Shown piece after piece: positions 50,573 through 62,639 of a stretch of 64,000 nt of DNA (position 1 is its first letter; the number at the start of each line of letters is the position of its first letter). The notes beneath the pieces are model-generated. The model had not been told where the DNA came from, ran no database searches, and worked only from the letters and a program-made list of their open reading frames with translations. The translations under genes and the position numbers were made by a program. This stretch comes from Sarcocystis neurona (Eukaryota; Apicomplexa; Conoidasida; Eucoccidiorida; Sarcocystidae): positions 1,428,007 to 1,492,006 of the forward strand of contig KL647298.1 of assembly GCA_000727475.1 (NCBI GenBank), in the 5' to 3' direction.

Positions 50573-52540
50573 TAAACATGTTCGCGCACGTGTTTGTGAC
50601 TTCGTCGTACACACGTATGTATATACATGTATATATGTATATGTATATAGGTGCATGTGTGTCTGGGTTTGTGTTCACGTATGTATATATATATGTATAC
50701 ATCGTCCATACGTAAAACTGCACGTATGTGTGTCTATATATGTGTGAGATGGTGAATTGCGTCTACGATTGTCGAGTGTGTCTGAGGACGGGTACGTCCA
50801 GGTTCTAACTGACATATGTGTGTATGTGTCGCAGTAGTAGTATGTGTGTCTCTGGGGTAAATATATATGTATATATATATACGAGGAGAGAGAGAGAAAG
50901 TTGCTGTGTATGTATATACAACATGCGTATCTGAATCTCTTCATGTGTGTATATTGCCGTGAGCGCAGGAGTAGTGTCTCGCTGCGTACGTCAGCGTGGC
51001 TGTAGACGTGTGGATACGTACAGAGAGATTCTCTCGAAGCATTGTATGTATAAGTATGTGTCTATGAAGAGAGAGACAGAGGAAAGAAATTCAAAGTTGT
51101 GCCCTCTTCAGGTGGATTGCCTTCAAGAAGAAAGGACGAGAGATAAAGAGAGAAGAAAGTGGCGGATGGGAACTGTGCAGAAGAAGAAGCGGCGGAGACG
51201 GGGAGATGCGGCGGCCAGCGGACGCGTGCGTGGGGGTGTTTTTCTCGAGGACAGTTCTCAATTTATCAATGTAGTCAAGTATCCTAACATGCAAGCACAT
51301 AACCTACACAGGAGCCTCATCATATGTATGGGTATCCTTCTCTATATTTGTCTGCGTGTATACAGATAGAGAGAAAGACAGACAGAGAGAGAGTCTCTAC
51401 ACGTATGTGTATGTAAGGTTGGAGAACAGCACGTGTGTGGATATCCTGGAAGAAGAGAATATATGTAGGTGTGTCTGTATATGTAAGTATCTGTTGTCTT
51501 TCCCATTTCTGCAATGTGTGCGGGTCGCCAAGGACCCTGCTGGCCTTTTCGACGACGGGCGGGGGAAAGGGACGGGCGGGCATGTAGAGGGTGCATGCTT
51601 GCGAAGAACAAGACTCTGTCGCTTTGCGCGGACATGTGGAGCGGCTGGATACGCATTTCGTCAACAGCAGGAGTACGAAAAAGGCTACACACGCGGCAAT
51701 ACGTCAGCTTCCGTAAACTGTAAAACTGGCAGTGTTTACGAGTGCATATGTGTACCTGTGTCTACATCTGTGTGTGTGTGGACGTGCGCGTCTGGACAGC
51801 CAGACGTACACATATAAATAGACGCGTGTATGCATACACCCGTATTTATACATATATGTACACACGGGTATACATGCGCACAGACGCATATATAATATGC
51901 GCGCGTAACGCCACGTAGGATGTAGACACGTAGGGACGTGTCTACTCACATGGGTGGACGTCTGGCTGTACATATGTATGTATGTGTGTGTAAGAAGTGC
52001 TGCGAAGACGTTGGTACACAGAGGCGAGAGCTGCAGCAGAAAAAGCGCGGGGGGCCGGGGGGGGCGGACGCTCGCACGCCGCAGGACAGAGAACGGAGAA
52101 GTAGAGGGGAAGAGCAGGCACGCGTGGATGTTCTCACGGTCTCCCAAGAGAACTTCCGGTCTAAGATTGTCTTCTCCGAGAGACGAGACTGCGGGTCGGG
52201 GTGGGGGTGCATGCGCTGGCCGCGCGTGCAGATCTGTCCCCGTCCACCTCATTTACTTCCGTCTGCGCGTGGAGGCGGACAGCCACCTACTCGTCTGCAC
52301 TTCTCTGTAGCTGTCTACGTGGACGGGCCCAACCGTGCGCATATAATATATGGGTATCTATCATGCGTCTACATACGTATATATAGATACACATATGTAT
52401 ATTATCCTACGTGTACATGTGTGTGCGTATGTATATATCTGCATGTATGCACAGCACGATTAAAGGGTCGTCTATATGTCTCCGTATATATACACGTGTA
52501 CCACGTACGTGTTTGTGGATGTGAGATGGCCCGAGAGTGA
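50573..52540. other. Microsatellites with two coding-like islands
   Basis: Islands at about 51500-51720 and 51990-52210 lack microsatellites. The second gives a charged plus-strand peptide (RRELQQKKRGGPGGADAR and onward), and the first is open on both strands. No start codon, splice chain or family similarity supports a gene, so these are only places where an exon could lie. Confidence 0.25.
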
Positions 52541-53718
52541 ACGCTCTTCTTGTTGGATAGTAGTAGTAGTAGTAGGGCGGGTGGGTACGTATTGCGCTCT
52601 GCGGCCGGGTTTCCCTCAGCTGCTGTTTTTGCAGAAATTACGAGGCCGCACTTTTTCCGTTTTAGTCGTCGGTGTCGTTCTTTGTCTGCTCTTCGCAGTA
52701 GCAGCAGCAGCCCACCCAGTGCATGTGGCGTCCTGGTCTGTATACGCCTGCGACTGTTACTACTGTTCACCGCTGTGGCGGCGCGAGCGCGGCCTCTACG
52801 GGCGCAGCAGCAGCTGCTGCTGCAGAAGAAGAAGAAAAGAAGCAGCTGTCAGAGATGGTGCAGCTGCAAGAGACACAGCACAGTAGCACCCACCGCGGAG
52901 CAGCAGGGACGCGGCAGCCGGCGCGTACTACTAGTGTTAGCAACAAGCAGAAAGCAACAGCAGGAGCGTCGCATGCGCAGCAGCAGCCTCGTGACAAGCA
53001 GCACCTGCTGTATCCGTAGACAGCAGCAGCAACGGCAGCGATAGCCGCAGTGGCAACAGCACTTGCAGCATGGAGAACAACAACAGCAGCAGCAATACGG
53101 GCACGTGCGGCAGCAGCAGCAGTGGCGAGCGTGTTAGCAGATATGTGCAACTGCGCAAATATCGCACAAGCAAGGCAGCCGCGGTTGCCGCAGCGTAATA
53201 ACTGTAACACGCTGCAGCGCATTAGTACCGTCGTCGTCAGGCGCAGTTGCAGCAGCAGCGGGTGAAGAAAGAGATTAGCAACTGCAGCTGCGGCAGCGCG
53301 TGTAGCGCAGTGGCCTTGTGCATCCATCTAGAGGAGTGAACTGCACAGAGCCCCTGCTTTGTACATTTGTTCCAGCCAGTCTTAGAGTAGCAGTCCGACG
53401 CGCGCCCCTGCCCACAACGGTGCGTCTTTTTGGAGAAGCGGTCGTCCTCTGCAGGTGAAATGTTGCTACTGTTGCAGTTCTTTATCGGGGAGTGCCGGGC
53501 GACACTGTCAAGTTTCCGCGGCAGCGTGTAGCCTTTTCTGCATTCAGCCGTCGTACGTGGCCTTTCTGCTTTCCAGCCAGAGGTGCCGTAACACACCATC
53601 TTATGTTATCTCTGTGCGCTGCCCGACCCGGAACTATTTTCTGCTATGAACACACCTTCCGCCGTCAACAGAAGCCTCGCTGCAACGCCGCTCTGCTACA
53701 GGATGCTGCTGATACCCA

Positions 53719-53749
<31 letters not shown>

Positions 53750-56090
53750 TTACATTGATGCTGCTGCTGCTGCCAGAACAGGCACGGGAACTGCCACCTT
53801 AGTGCATGTGGTGCAACTGCCGCTAGAGGAGCTTCTGTGTTGCGGCTGCTGCTGGTGGGACATCCACAAGAGTGCCGTTGCAGCTGCTGTTATAGCAAGC
53901 ACTGTTGCTGTTTCTGCTGCTGCTGCTGCTGGTAGCTTGTACAACGTGGTACTGTTGCGGGTGCGGGTAGAACAAGCGTTGTCGCTGCAGCGATGACATA
54001 CACAGTGGTGCCTTTGCAGCAGCTGCTGCGATCTGCGCATGCAGTGCTGCGGGGGCTACTGCTGCTGGTGGCAGCACCGAAGGTCGCACTTCAGTGCGAG
54101 CTCATGCAGTTAGTGTTGGTTGTCTCGCCGTGCAGCGTAAAATAGTGCACGGCAATAGCGTCCTGCTGGTGTTGCCGCGCCTGGCAATGCAGCTGAGCAC
54201 CAAGGCTGCTGCTATCGTTTCAGTTGGTTTTAGATAGGGACACCTGTGGCGCAGGCGGTCCGCCCGCTGCTGCCGCTGTAAAAGTCCACGCCGCTCTGTT
54301 GCTGCAACTGTTCTCACCGTCTCCCACGGTAGTACCTCTGCTGTAGTTGCTGCTTACGAGGCACAGGCGCTTCTACTACGAAGGTGCTGCTCCTGCTGTT
54401 GCTGGTGTACGCACACCTACGTAGTGCTGCTACATGCGCTGCCGGGTTGACTCGAAGCGATCTGTGCCGTGCAGGCCGAGCTCCGCAGCGTGGCCACTGC
54501 CACTGCTGTAGTGGTTGTTGTAGTAGTAGTAGTAGCTGCCGCTGCATCTGGTCCCGTTGTTGCAGCAGCTCCTGCGAAGCACCTACTTGCGCCACACTCA
54601 TCGTTGGCTGCTGCGCTGTCGCTGTTGCACTTCTTGTTGATTTCTCGATAACGTCGGCGCCGCTGCTGCTTCTGCAGTCGCAGGTGGGTCGCACACACTC
54701 GCATTTCCGCTGCCTTTGCTGCGGCTGTTACAATACCCTGCAGCGTTGTGGCCACCGCACAGAACGTTGTACCTGCAGGGAAGACTACTGCTTCAAACAT
54801 ATCTGGTGCTACTCTTCCTGCAGGCGTTACTGCGTCGATGGAAACGTGGTTCTGTGCTGCAGTCGCAGCGCCCGCCTATGATGCGTCTGCATTCGCTCTA
54901 CACACATGTCCTCTCTCTGTGTACAGATGAGGGTGTGTATACATGTACACAGTATTTGTGTGTGTGTGTGTGTGTGTGTGCTGTGCAATACACGCATACG
55001 CGCACGGAGTAGTTTTAGACGTAGTGCGGGCACATGTACGTGTTCGTCCGCTCTTGTTGAATCAACAGGTATGTATACGCTAAGCGTACACATGTGGCAC
55101 AACTGCATGCAAATTCATACACGCCAACGGATTTGCTACATGTATGTATATACGTGTACATATATATATGTATATATATACATACATATTTATTCATTAT
55201 CAAGCATAGGTTGAAATGTGTGTAGCACGCACACACTACTGAGATACAAACGTACATGTGGACACGGACGCGACTCGGCAGACAGTCCATAGTAATGTGC
55301 ATGGACGTCACGAAGGCCCCGTAGACAGACACACTTTGCAAGTGACTCCGCCGCCTAGCTCGTGTAAACCTTTTGTTTATGCTACACGTGCTAAAGTATA
55401 TCCAGCTCTGATGCGCGCCTTCACAGCAATAGCAGCATCACAGCAGCAGAGCGTCTCGTATTGTTAGTTTTTTTGGTATAGCAGCAGCGTTTCACACGCT
55501 TCAGCTACCCGGCTGCCCCCGTTGATCCTATGCTGTCGCTGACTGCTGCCGCTGCCGTAGATTGAGGCCTGCTGGAACTCCTGGGAGACACTTGTTCGGC
55601 TGCAGCTGCGATAACTATGATGTTACTGGTGCAGTTGTGAGCCTGTCGCTCCTCCGAGAGTCGCGCTGCTGATGTTGTGCGGGTCGGATTGCTCGAGCTA
55701 CGGCTGCGACGCAGAAACAGTGTTCCAGTCCTGCCTTTGTTCCATCGCTGCTGCATCCAGAGGGCTGCTGCGTTCAGAGGTCTGTTGCTGCTACCGCTCT
55801 CCAGCTGCTGGCAGTGTTTCTGTAGGGTTCACATCTTTCGCGACACTGCCCCCAGCTACATTGTATCTGCTGCTGCTAGTACTGAATCGGGCCACTGCCT
55901 CCGCTGTTCCTGGTGTTCGCGTATGTACTCCTACTGCTGCTATTGCGCTGTTGCGGGTCCGTTGTGGTGCACCGTTACTGCTGCGGTTGCTGCTGCCGTG
56001 TGTAGTTGTTATTTCGCGAAAAGAAAAAGTGCTGCTCTGCTGCCGTGTGTGGCTGCTGCTGCTGCTGGCGTCATGAGGGTTACTGCTGTT
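52540..56090. repeat. CAG/CTG triplet field with embedded microsatellites
   Basis: CAG dominates the plus strand at about 52790-53250, then CTG from about 53750 to 56080. (CA)n lies at about 53717-53748 and (GT)n at about 54957-54980. Numerous overlapping open frames on both strands are Ala, Leu, Gln, Cys or Ser rich and are repeat artefacts. An island without repeats at 53300-53700 holds no exon I can defend. Confidence 0.6.
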
Positions 56091-56354
56091 CGCCTTCTCC
56101 CTGGATTACAGCCATTCACCACAGATGCTGCCACTGCCACTCTCGTCTGTTGTTGTACAAAAGCGCTGAAGTGGTGCTTGTGACGGATCGTAAACAGCAG
56201 CGGGTGTTTTGCATCGAAGCTTGGCCGTTTGGGCTGTTCTGTAGCTTACAAGTGGTTATTCCTCCTCGTTCGACACCGAAGGTGCTCTTCCGCTCCAAGA
56301 ACACGACTCCCACCGCCAACGTGTTTGCTCACTTGGTACCGCCCTCATTTACAG

Positions 56355-56400
56355 GCAGATGCTTTTTGCGTTCATTTCTCTAGTCGTTGATAGAGCGAGA
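56355..56400 (+). other. Candidate exon encoding a membrane-helix-like peptide
   Basis: It follows a CCCTCATTTACAG acceptor and reads QMLFAFISLVVDRARSP in the frame one base after the AG. The donor is not clear. It may belong with a second hydrophobic candidate exon at 58293. Confidence 0.2.
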
Positions 56401-56855
56401 TCCCCATGCACACACAGTAACCGGTGTCACGTACTACACGGATGCGGGAGAATATATATATATATATATGTATGTCCGTATGTACAGTTGTCGAGGCAGA
56501 CTTGTCCATCTCCCCTATATCTATGTAATGTCCGGATAGCGCATTTGTTCAAGAGCCAACACCACACAAAATGGTTTCCACGTCTTCTTCTTCTCGTCTT
56601 CTTCCGTTGTTCTCCGCCCCCTCGGCCTACTACTTTCCCTCATTTCTTTCACACGCGTTAAGCGACGTCACGGGACAGTTTACTCTACGCCTAAGCTCCG
56701 CAGTTTCGGTTTTCCCTGCTGGTATCACTTGGCTGACTGAAGCCAAGCATCCACACACGTACATACAAGCGTAGACACGCGTCCACAGCGCAGACGCAAC
56801 ACCCCCTGCATACAGGTATCCGCGCCTCAACGCACTCCTTCAACTAACACAAGAC

Positions 56856-57033
56856 CAAACACGCGGCCTGCACGAGGGGAGGGAATTAACAGCAGCTGCA
56901 GCAACACCTGTGTAGGTATCAACATGCGTGTATGTATATGGTGGCAAACACGCGGCCTCCACGAGGGGAGGGAATTAACAGTAGTTGCAGCAACACCTGT
57001 ATAGGTATCAAAACGCGTGTATGTATATGGTGG
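56856..57033. repeat. Two-copy tandem repeat, 89-bp period
   Basis: Copies begin at 56856 and 56945 with CAAACACGCGGCCT. They share GAGGGGAGGGAATTAACAG and a TGTATATGGTGG end. Divergence is a handful of substitutions, so the duplication is recent. Confidence 0.9.
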
Positions 57034-57750
57034 CAGTTGCAGCAAACTCGTGCGTACGTGTGTGTGTACGGGGCAATGCCAGCGGCGACCACACACGTGT
57101 ACGTGTGTCTACGACAACCGCAGCACCAGCAGCAGCAGAAACAGTACGTGAGATGAACGTTTGTGGGGCAACAGTGGCAGCAGCCGTATACGCCTTTTTT
57201 GAAACTGACCAGCGGCGGCTGCAAGAACCACCTACGCAACGTGTGCGTCCGCGTAGCAGCTACAGCACCTACTTGTATCTAAAAGCAGCAACAAAGGAGC
57301 ACGTAGCCCAGCGCAGCCGACCAGGCTGGAGCCAAGGCAGCAGCAGGGAGAGTCCCAAGAACATGGGGCAGGGGAGCAGCAGGTGAGTGACAGCAGCGTA
57401 GCACGCACTCGTCGGCGCCGCACGAGCAGCGGCAGCTCACGTAGTACGAGCAGCCGTAGCAGAGAGCAGCAACATCAGCGATAGGGAGGAGCAACAGCAG
57501 CAGGAGCGCAACGAAGAGCAGGAGGAGCGCGACGGAGAGCAGGAGTAAAGGCACCGCCCGACCGGCAGCAGTGGCGGGGGCTGCTGCAGCGACGGCAGGG
57601 GGAGCGATGGCAGGACCTTTCACCCAAGAGCTACGAAAAGCGTGGTATTCTTGTTCCTGCATTCCTGTTCCAGTCTCCTGCAGCTGGTGGTGCTGTGCTG
57701 TTGCTCGTGCTTCTGGGGTCCTGCTGCGCCCGCAGTTGCTGCGCGTGTAC

Positions 57751-57995
57751 CTGCTGCTGGCGCTGCTGCTGCTGGCGCTGCTGCTGCTGGCGCTGCTGCT
57801 GCTGGCGCTGCTGCTGCTGGCGCTGCTGCTGCTGGCGCTGCTGCTGCTGGCGCTGCTGCTGCTGGCGCTGCTGCTGCTGGCGCTGCTGCTGCTGGCGCTG
57901 CTGCTGCTGGCGCTGCTGCTGCTGGCGCTGCTGCTGCTGGCGCTGCTGCTGCTGGCGCTGCTGCTGCTGGCGCTGCTGCTGCTGGCGCTGCTGCT
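57751..57995. repeat. 15-bp minisatellite, about 16 near-perfect units
   Basis: The unit CTGCTGCTGCTGGCG repeats with essentially no variation until a single CCG variant at the right end. Read on plus it gives ALLLL or WRCCC-type repeats; on minus it gives ASSSS. No frame contains a stop. Confidence 0.95.
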
Positions 57996-58292
57996 GCCGG
58001 CGCAGCTGCTGGCGCAGCTGCTAGCTGCTTCGTTGCGTTGCCGTGTCGGGCAGAGCTTGTTGGGCGGTGCCTTTTTTTCCGTAAGCGAGAGGAAACGCGA
58101 GAGTCTTTCGAGTTGTATCGACTTTTGGCGGGGCCGGAAACCTGGTGCGAACTTCTTCTCTGTTTGTGTCCGAACAGCAGGCTCCCTTCCCTTGTCTAAT
58201 CGATGGCACACTTTGTGTGCCCTTCTCCGCACGGTCTTTTCCGCGGTCACTCACCCGTTGACACATTTTTTCTTCTCTTTCCCTTCATTTAG

Positions 58293-58361
58293 GTGTCCTA
58301 TCGGAGTTTGTGCTTTTCTGCGTCTTCTGCCTCCTCATTGTCGAGGTGGCGGCACCAGCAT
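58293..58361 (+). other. Candidate exon encoding a membrane-helix-like peptide
   Basis: It follows a strong pyrimidine tract and TTCATTTAG. Starting two bases into the exon it reads VLSEFVLFCVFCLLIVEVAA, a clear hydrophobic helix, and a possible GTAGAG donor follows. It is unassigned and the reading could be chance. Confidence 0.25.
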
Positions 58362-59789
58362 GTAGAGAGAAACACACGACGACTTCGGACACTTTCTCCT
58401 CTCGCAGAACAAAAACACACTTTCCCCATCACTTTCCGGCCATCAAACACCGGCCTTCTCTGTCCTTCTACCCCTGCGTCTCCGAGCACTTCTGCCACTG
58501 TTGTCCCAGCTGCGTCTATGGCGGCTGGAGTATCTGATGCTTCTGCTTCTGCTTGTTACTGCTGTTCTACTCGTAATTAGTGCTGCTGCTGAAGTTGCTG
58601 CTGCTACTGCTGCGGTGCGAGCTGCTGTTCCTGCTGCTGCTGTGGAAGCTGCTGCGACGGCTGCTACTGGAGGACCTCGAGCCGTTATCTCTCCTGCTGC
58701 TGCTCTTGCGACGTGGCTCTCACTGCAGCCGCTACATTGCCCCTGGTAGCCACTGCTGCCTCTGCTGCTGGTATTGCTTTGAGCGTTGCGTTGGTCCTCT
58801 TGACCCTTTTCAGAGCTGTAACAGCTGCTGCAGTAGCTGCTGCCGGTTCAGCCGCTGCTGCTGCTGCAACACTTCTCCAGAAGCAGCTGGTACTGGGTCC
58901 CTGCTGCGGCGGCAACTCCTCTTGCAGATCCAGCATCTCTGGCCGCTGCACCTGTTGGCCGTGTAGTCAGTAGTGCTCTTTCTGTCCTTACAGTGGCTTC
59001 CACGTGCTGACTGCTGGTGCTGCTGAGGTATCTGCTGTCGCTGCTGCTGCTGTCGCTGCTGCTGCTGTCGCTGCTGCTGCTGTTGCTGCTGCTGCTGTTG
59101 CTGCTGCCGCTGCCGCAGGGAAGAGCCAGGAGTGCAGTCAGTTGTTAGAGGCCAGTGCGCTGCTGCCGCAGAAAGAGAAAAGGAAGCCAAAGCGACGCAT
59201 GTGCGGCACGTCGCTGCAGAAGCACTTGTCTCTTCCGGTGCACCGCGTGCAGCAAGCAGGGGACCCGTGACGCCGCGTCACTTTTTTTTAATGCTGCGGA
59301 AGTTCCACAAGACCCGGAGCAGCAGCGGCACCCCACAGCGTCAGCGCGGCAACAGCAGCAGGAAGTCCCCCTGCCGCAGCACCTGTGCTGCAAGCGGCAG
59401 CAACAGCAGCATTACAGCTGCCGCAGCAGCACGGCTACCGGCGCGTGGAGCAGCAGAAGCACCAGGAGAGCAGCAGCGGCAGGTAACCCCCTCGGCCAAC
59501 AGTTCACGCGCTGCAGCAGCAGCTGAACGATCAGGAGGGACCGCAACAGCGGAGAGGAGGCAGCACCGGCAGCTCAGCTGCCATCTCGTCACCAGCTGGT
59601 GCAACACCAGCAGCAGCGCACAGGTAGCACAGCAGCAGCACCGGCAACAGTGCCAGCCGTCTCGTCGACAGCAGCAGCGGGGCACAGGGACCCAGAGCTG
59701 CGGAAGATGCATCCCAAGGAGAAGGTTGTCTACACCAGCCCCACAGACCTGCCACCTTCGCCTAAATTTGGTCTACTGTCTCTATAAAA

Positions 59790-61456
59790 ATGCTAGCAGA
59801 AGGTCCGTGTCACACGCACGATCCACATATACGTCGAGCCATTCCTTCCCCTGCATTTTTATACGCAGGTGCCTCTTTACGTGTATACGTACACCTATCT
59901 GTATAGACGCCTCTATATACCTCTCTCTCCTCGTGAACAGGCATCTTATATATATACCTAAATATGGCTGAATATTGCCTCCTTGCATATATGTGCACAT
60001 TATATATATATATATATATGCACATATGTGTGTGAAGGTTTTCTTTCCTTCAGTCTTTCGTATATACGTATATCAGAAAAAATTTACGTTTACACCTTTT
60101 CTCGTCGTAACGGTACCTTCAGCTGTATACAAACACGACGCGTAGAGATGGGACTTTCCGTTCTTGATGTTCCCCTACATGCGTGACCGAATGGATGTGT
60201 GTGTGTGTGTAGCTCTAGAGAATCGTGGACGTGTATAGTCGAATACATCTACGTTCATGTCTACAGGCTGTTTACCAAGCGGGCATGTGTACGCGGTACC
60301 CTTGCCTTTCCTCTTTCTTATACACGTATATGTAGATACGTGTATATACGTGTATATTTGTATATGGGGACGTGCAGATTGCTGTTTGTGTCCATGTATA
60401 GCTGTGCTCATAAATTTGTCTCTTAGATATATGTGCCCACTCACATATACGTACATAGGGGTTTTTATTAGGAGGACATGTATATACGTTACCGTCGCCT
60501 TTTCCCTGCTTCTACTCCTGTATATACATGTGTGTGTATATGTTGGTGACTGCTTGGCATGCTGCATGGACGCACACAGATGTCTGTAGCCTTCCCGTAT
60601 GTTTATGTGCGACTGTTGTTGCCCAGGCCTTTGTCCATCGCCTCCTGCTCGAACACGTGCGGGTCTCCGCCTCTTCCGCAGCTGCACATACTCTCCTGCA
60701 GCGTCGCAGCACCAGGAACAGCAGCAGCCATCACAGCAGCAGCCATCGCAGCAGCGGCAGCCGTCGCACCGACAGCAGCAGTAGCAGCAGCAGCAGTAGC
60801 AGGCACGTCAGCGGCAGCAGCTGTCGCAGGAGCAGCAGTAGCAGCCAACGCAGCGGCAGCTGGAGGAGTCGTGACAGCAGTGCGCCTGCTGCTGCATGAG
60901 GAGGGTGCGCCGATTTGCATTCCACGCGAGCCGCTGCTTTTCTTCCGCGTATCTCTGGGCCACAGAGAAGCTGCAGCAGGCAACTTTTTTAGGATGTACA
61001 GCAGCAACGCTTCGACGGAAGCATGTGTATACAAGCATATATAGGAGAAGACTTACCTCGTTTACATACCTACGACTGTCCCACATATATTTGTGTATGT
61101 ATACATTTACTACCACCTCATTTGTATGGAAGCGTGTTCATTAGCCGATGGGCACGTGTTTCTGTATTTGGGCGAGGAAGGTGTGCGTACGTACGCATTT
61201 GTGGGTGTATATGGACGTGTATGTCTGTACAACATGTATGCATATCCACACATGCGGACCTTTCTCTCTCTGAATATTATACATACATATATACACGCGA
61301 ATCTTCTTCTATGTGACATATATATATATATGTAAGCAGATGTTAACAGAGGGACGAGGAAGGTATATATTTGTCTCTGTGTCTTCGGCGGTACCATCTT
61401 CGATAAGCATCTTCTTCTTTCGTGTGTCCGCCGTCTTTTGTTGCCACGTGTTTGGA
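59790..61456. other. Microsatellites and a CAG patch, no supported gene
   Basis: TGTATA microsatellites at 59810-60550, a short CAG field at about 60700-60890, and further TATA repeats to 61340. Open frames are short or repeat-driven. Confidence 0.5.
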
Positions 61457-62431
61457 GTGTACGTACACCGGAGCAGCAGTCCGGCGACTGCCGACCCACC
61501 TGCACGCACTCCTGTACCTGAGTTCTAGTGTACCTCGCATGTTCGAGTGCGCAGGGCCGGCGCTCTTTTGTCTGACCGGGTGTACGTACACCGCAGAGAC
61601 ACTGTCTCTTTTCTCCATCGACCTGCGTGTGCGGTGTAGAACAGCAGCTCGCGCCCGGCGACACAGTCGGAGGACTTCTTTTTCCTCTCCTGTTCTCCGG
61701 CTCGAACGCGCTAAAAAGCGGAACGGCTAGAGAAGTGCGAGCTGTTTCGTATCGGTGAAGTCTGCAAAAGGCAAGTTCTCTACTCCGGAACGGCAGGCGT
61801 CTGTCGGAAGTCCTGGCGACCTGTGGTGTACGTACACAGGAGCGCGCAAAGCTGCCGTTCTATTCCCTCCCTCGCATGTCCCTGCGGACACGCTAGTGCG
61901 CCTAGACGTACGCATATATAGGCGCAATATATATTCTGTCTCTGCATACCCATATTTATTTAAACGTGCACACGCATACAGGTATGCTTGTGAATATACA
62001 CACGTATGCAGAAATGTATATATATGTGTACAAGTGCTGCGCGCATGCGTGCTTGCGTTATAATCACTTGCAAAACGAACTCTGCACTTTCTCTAAGTAA
62101 ATGTAAATATGTGTCTATATATAGAGAGACGAAGAGAGAGACTGCAAACAGGAGAAAAAAAATCGCGTATGTGTGTGTATATACGTGCAAGATAGAGGGA
62201 GCCACACACTTGTATGGCTGTATACGTAGGTGCCTTTCTCGCCTTTCTGTTGTGAATCATTGTCGCCTGACGTCTTCGCCGCGGTCTTCCACATTTTCTT
62301 GTGGTCCTCTTTGGAACTCGAAGCAGCTGGGAGATAGAAAAGGATTTGTGCAGTTCACGCCTGCCACGTCGCGTTCCCGGAGTGTACGTACACAACACCG
62401 ATCCGTCACACACAGGGCTGCTGTACGTACA
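61457..62431. promoter_or_regulatory. Cluster of GTGTACGTACAC palindromes
   Basis: The 12-base palindrome occurs exactly at 61457-61468, 61580-61591, 61826-61837 and 62382-62393. A ten-base core TGTACGTACA lies at 62422-62431. All sit in unique, non-microsatellite sequence, 1.3-2.3 kb upstream of the start codon at 63741. Two more exact copies lie at 239-250 and 8063-8074. A function as a transcription factor site is inference. Confidence 0.45.
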
Positions 62432-62639
62432 ACCGACAGCCAGCTTTCTCATTTGTACGCACTGTTGTATTTCTACATATACATGTAGAAACATGTGTGT
62501 CTAAATGCATGTATATGTTTGTGTGTGTATATATATATATATATTTGTGTATATATATGTAAATGTGCGGGAGTCTACGTACGTACCCGTATGGTAGACA
62601 ATAAATTTCGTGTTTTTCTTGCCTTTGGTTTACCAGTTT

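Larger units (their letters stand above)
57100..59700. repeat. CAG/CTG triplet field
   Basis: CAG on the plus strand at about 57110-57560, CTG from 57690 to 59120, then CAG from about 59310 to 59680. A non-repetitive island at 58020-58480 interrupts it. Long open frames on both strands result from the repeats. Confidence 0.6.

Noticed and set aside
57279..58250. 323-codon minus-strand frame with ASSSS repeats
   Set aside because: It starts at GTG, and its length is mostly the 15-bp minisatellite plus CAG repeats. Kept only as a repeat finding.
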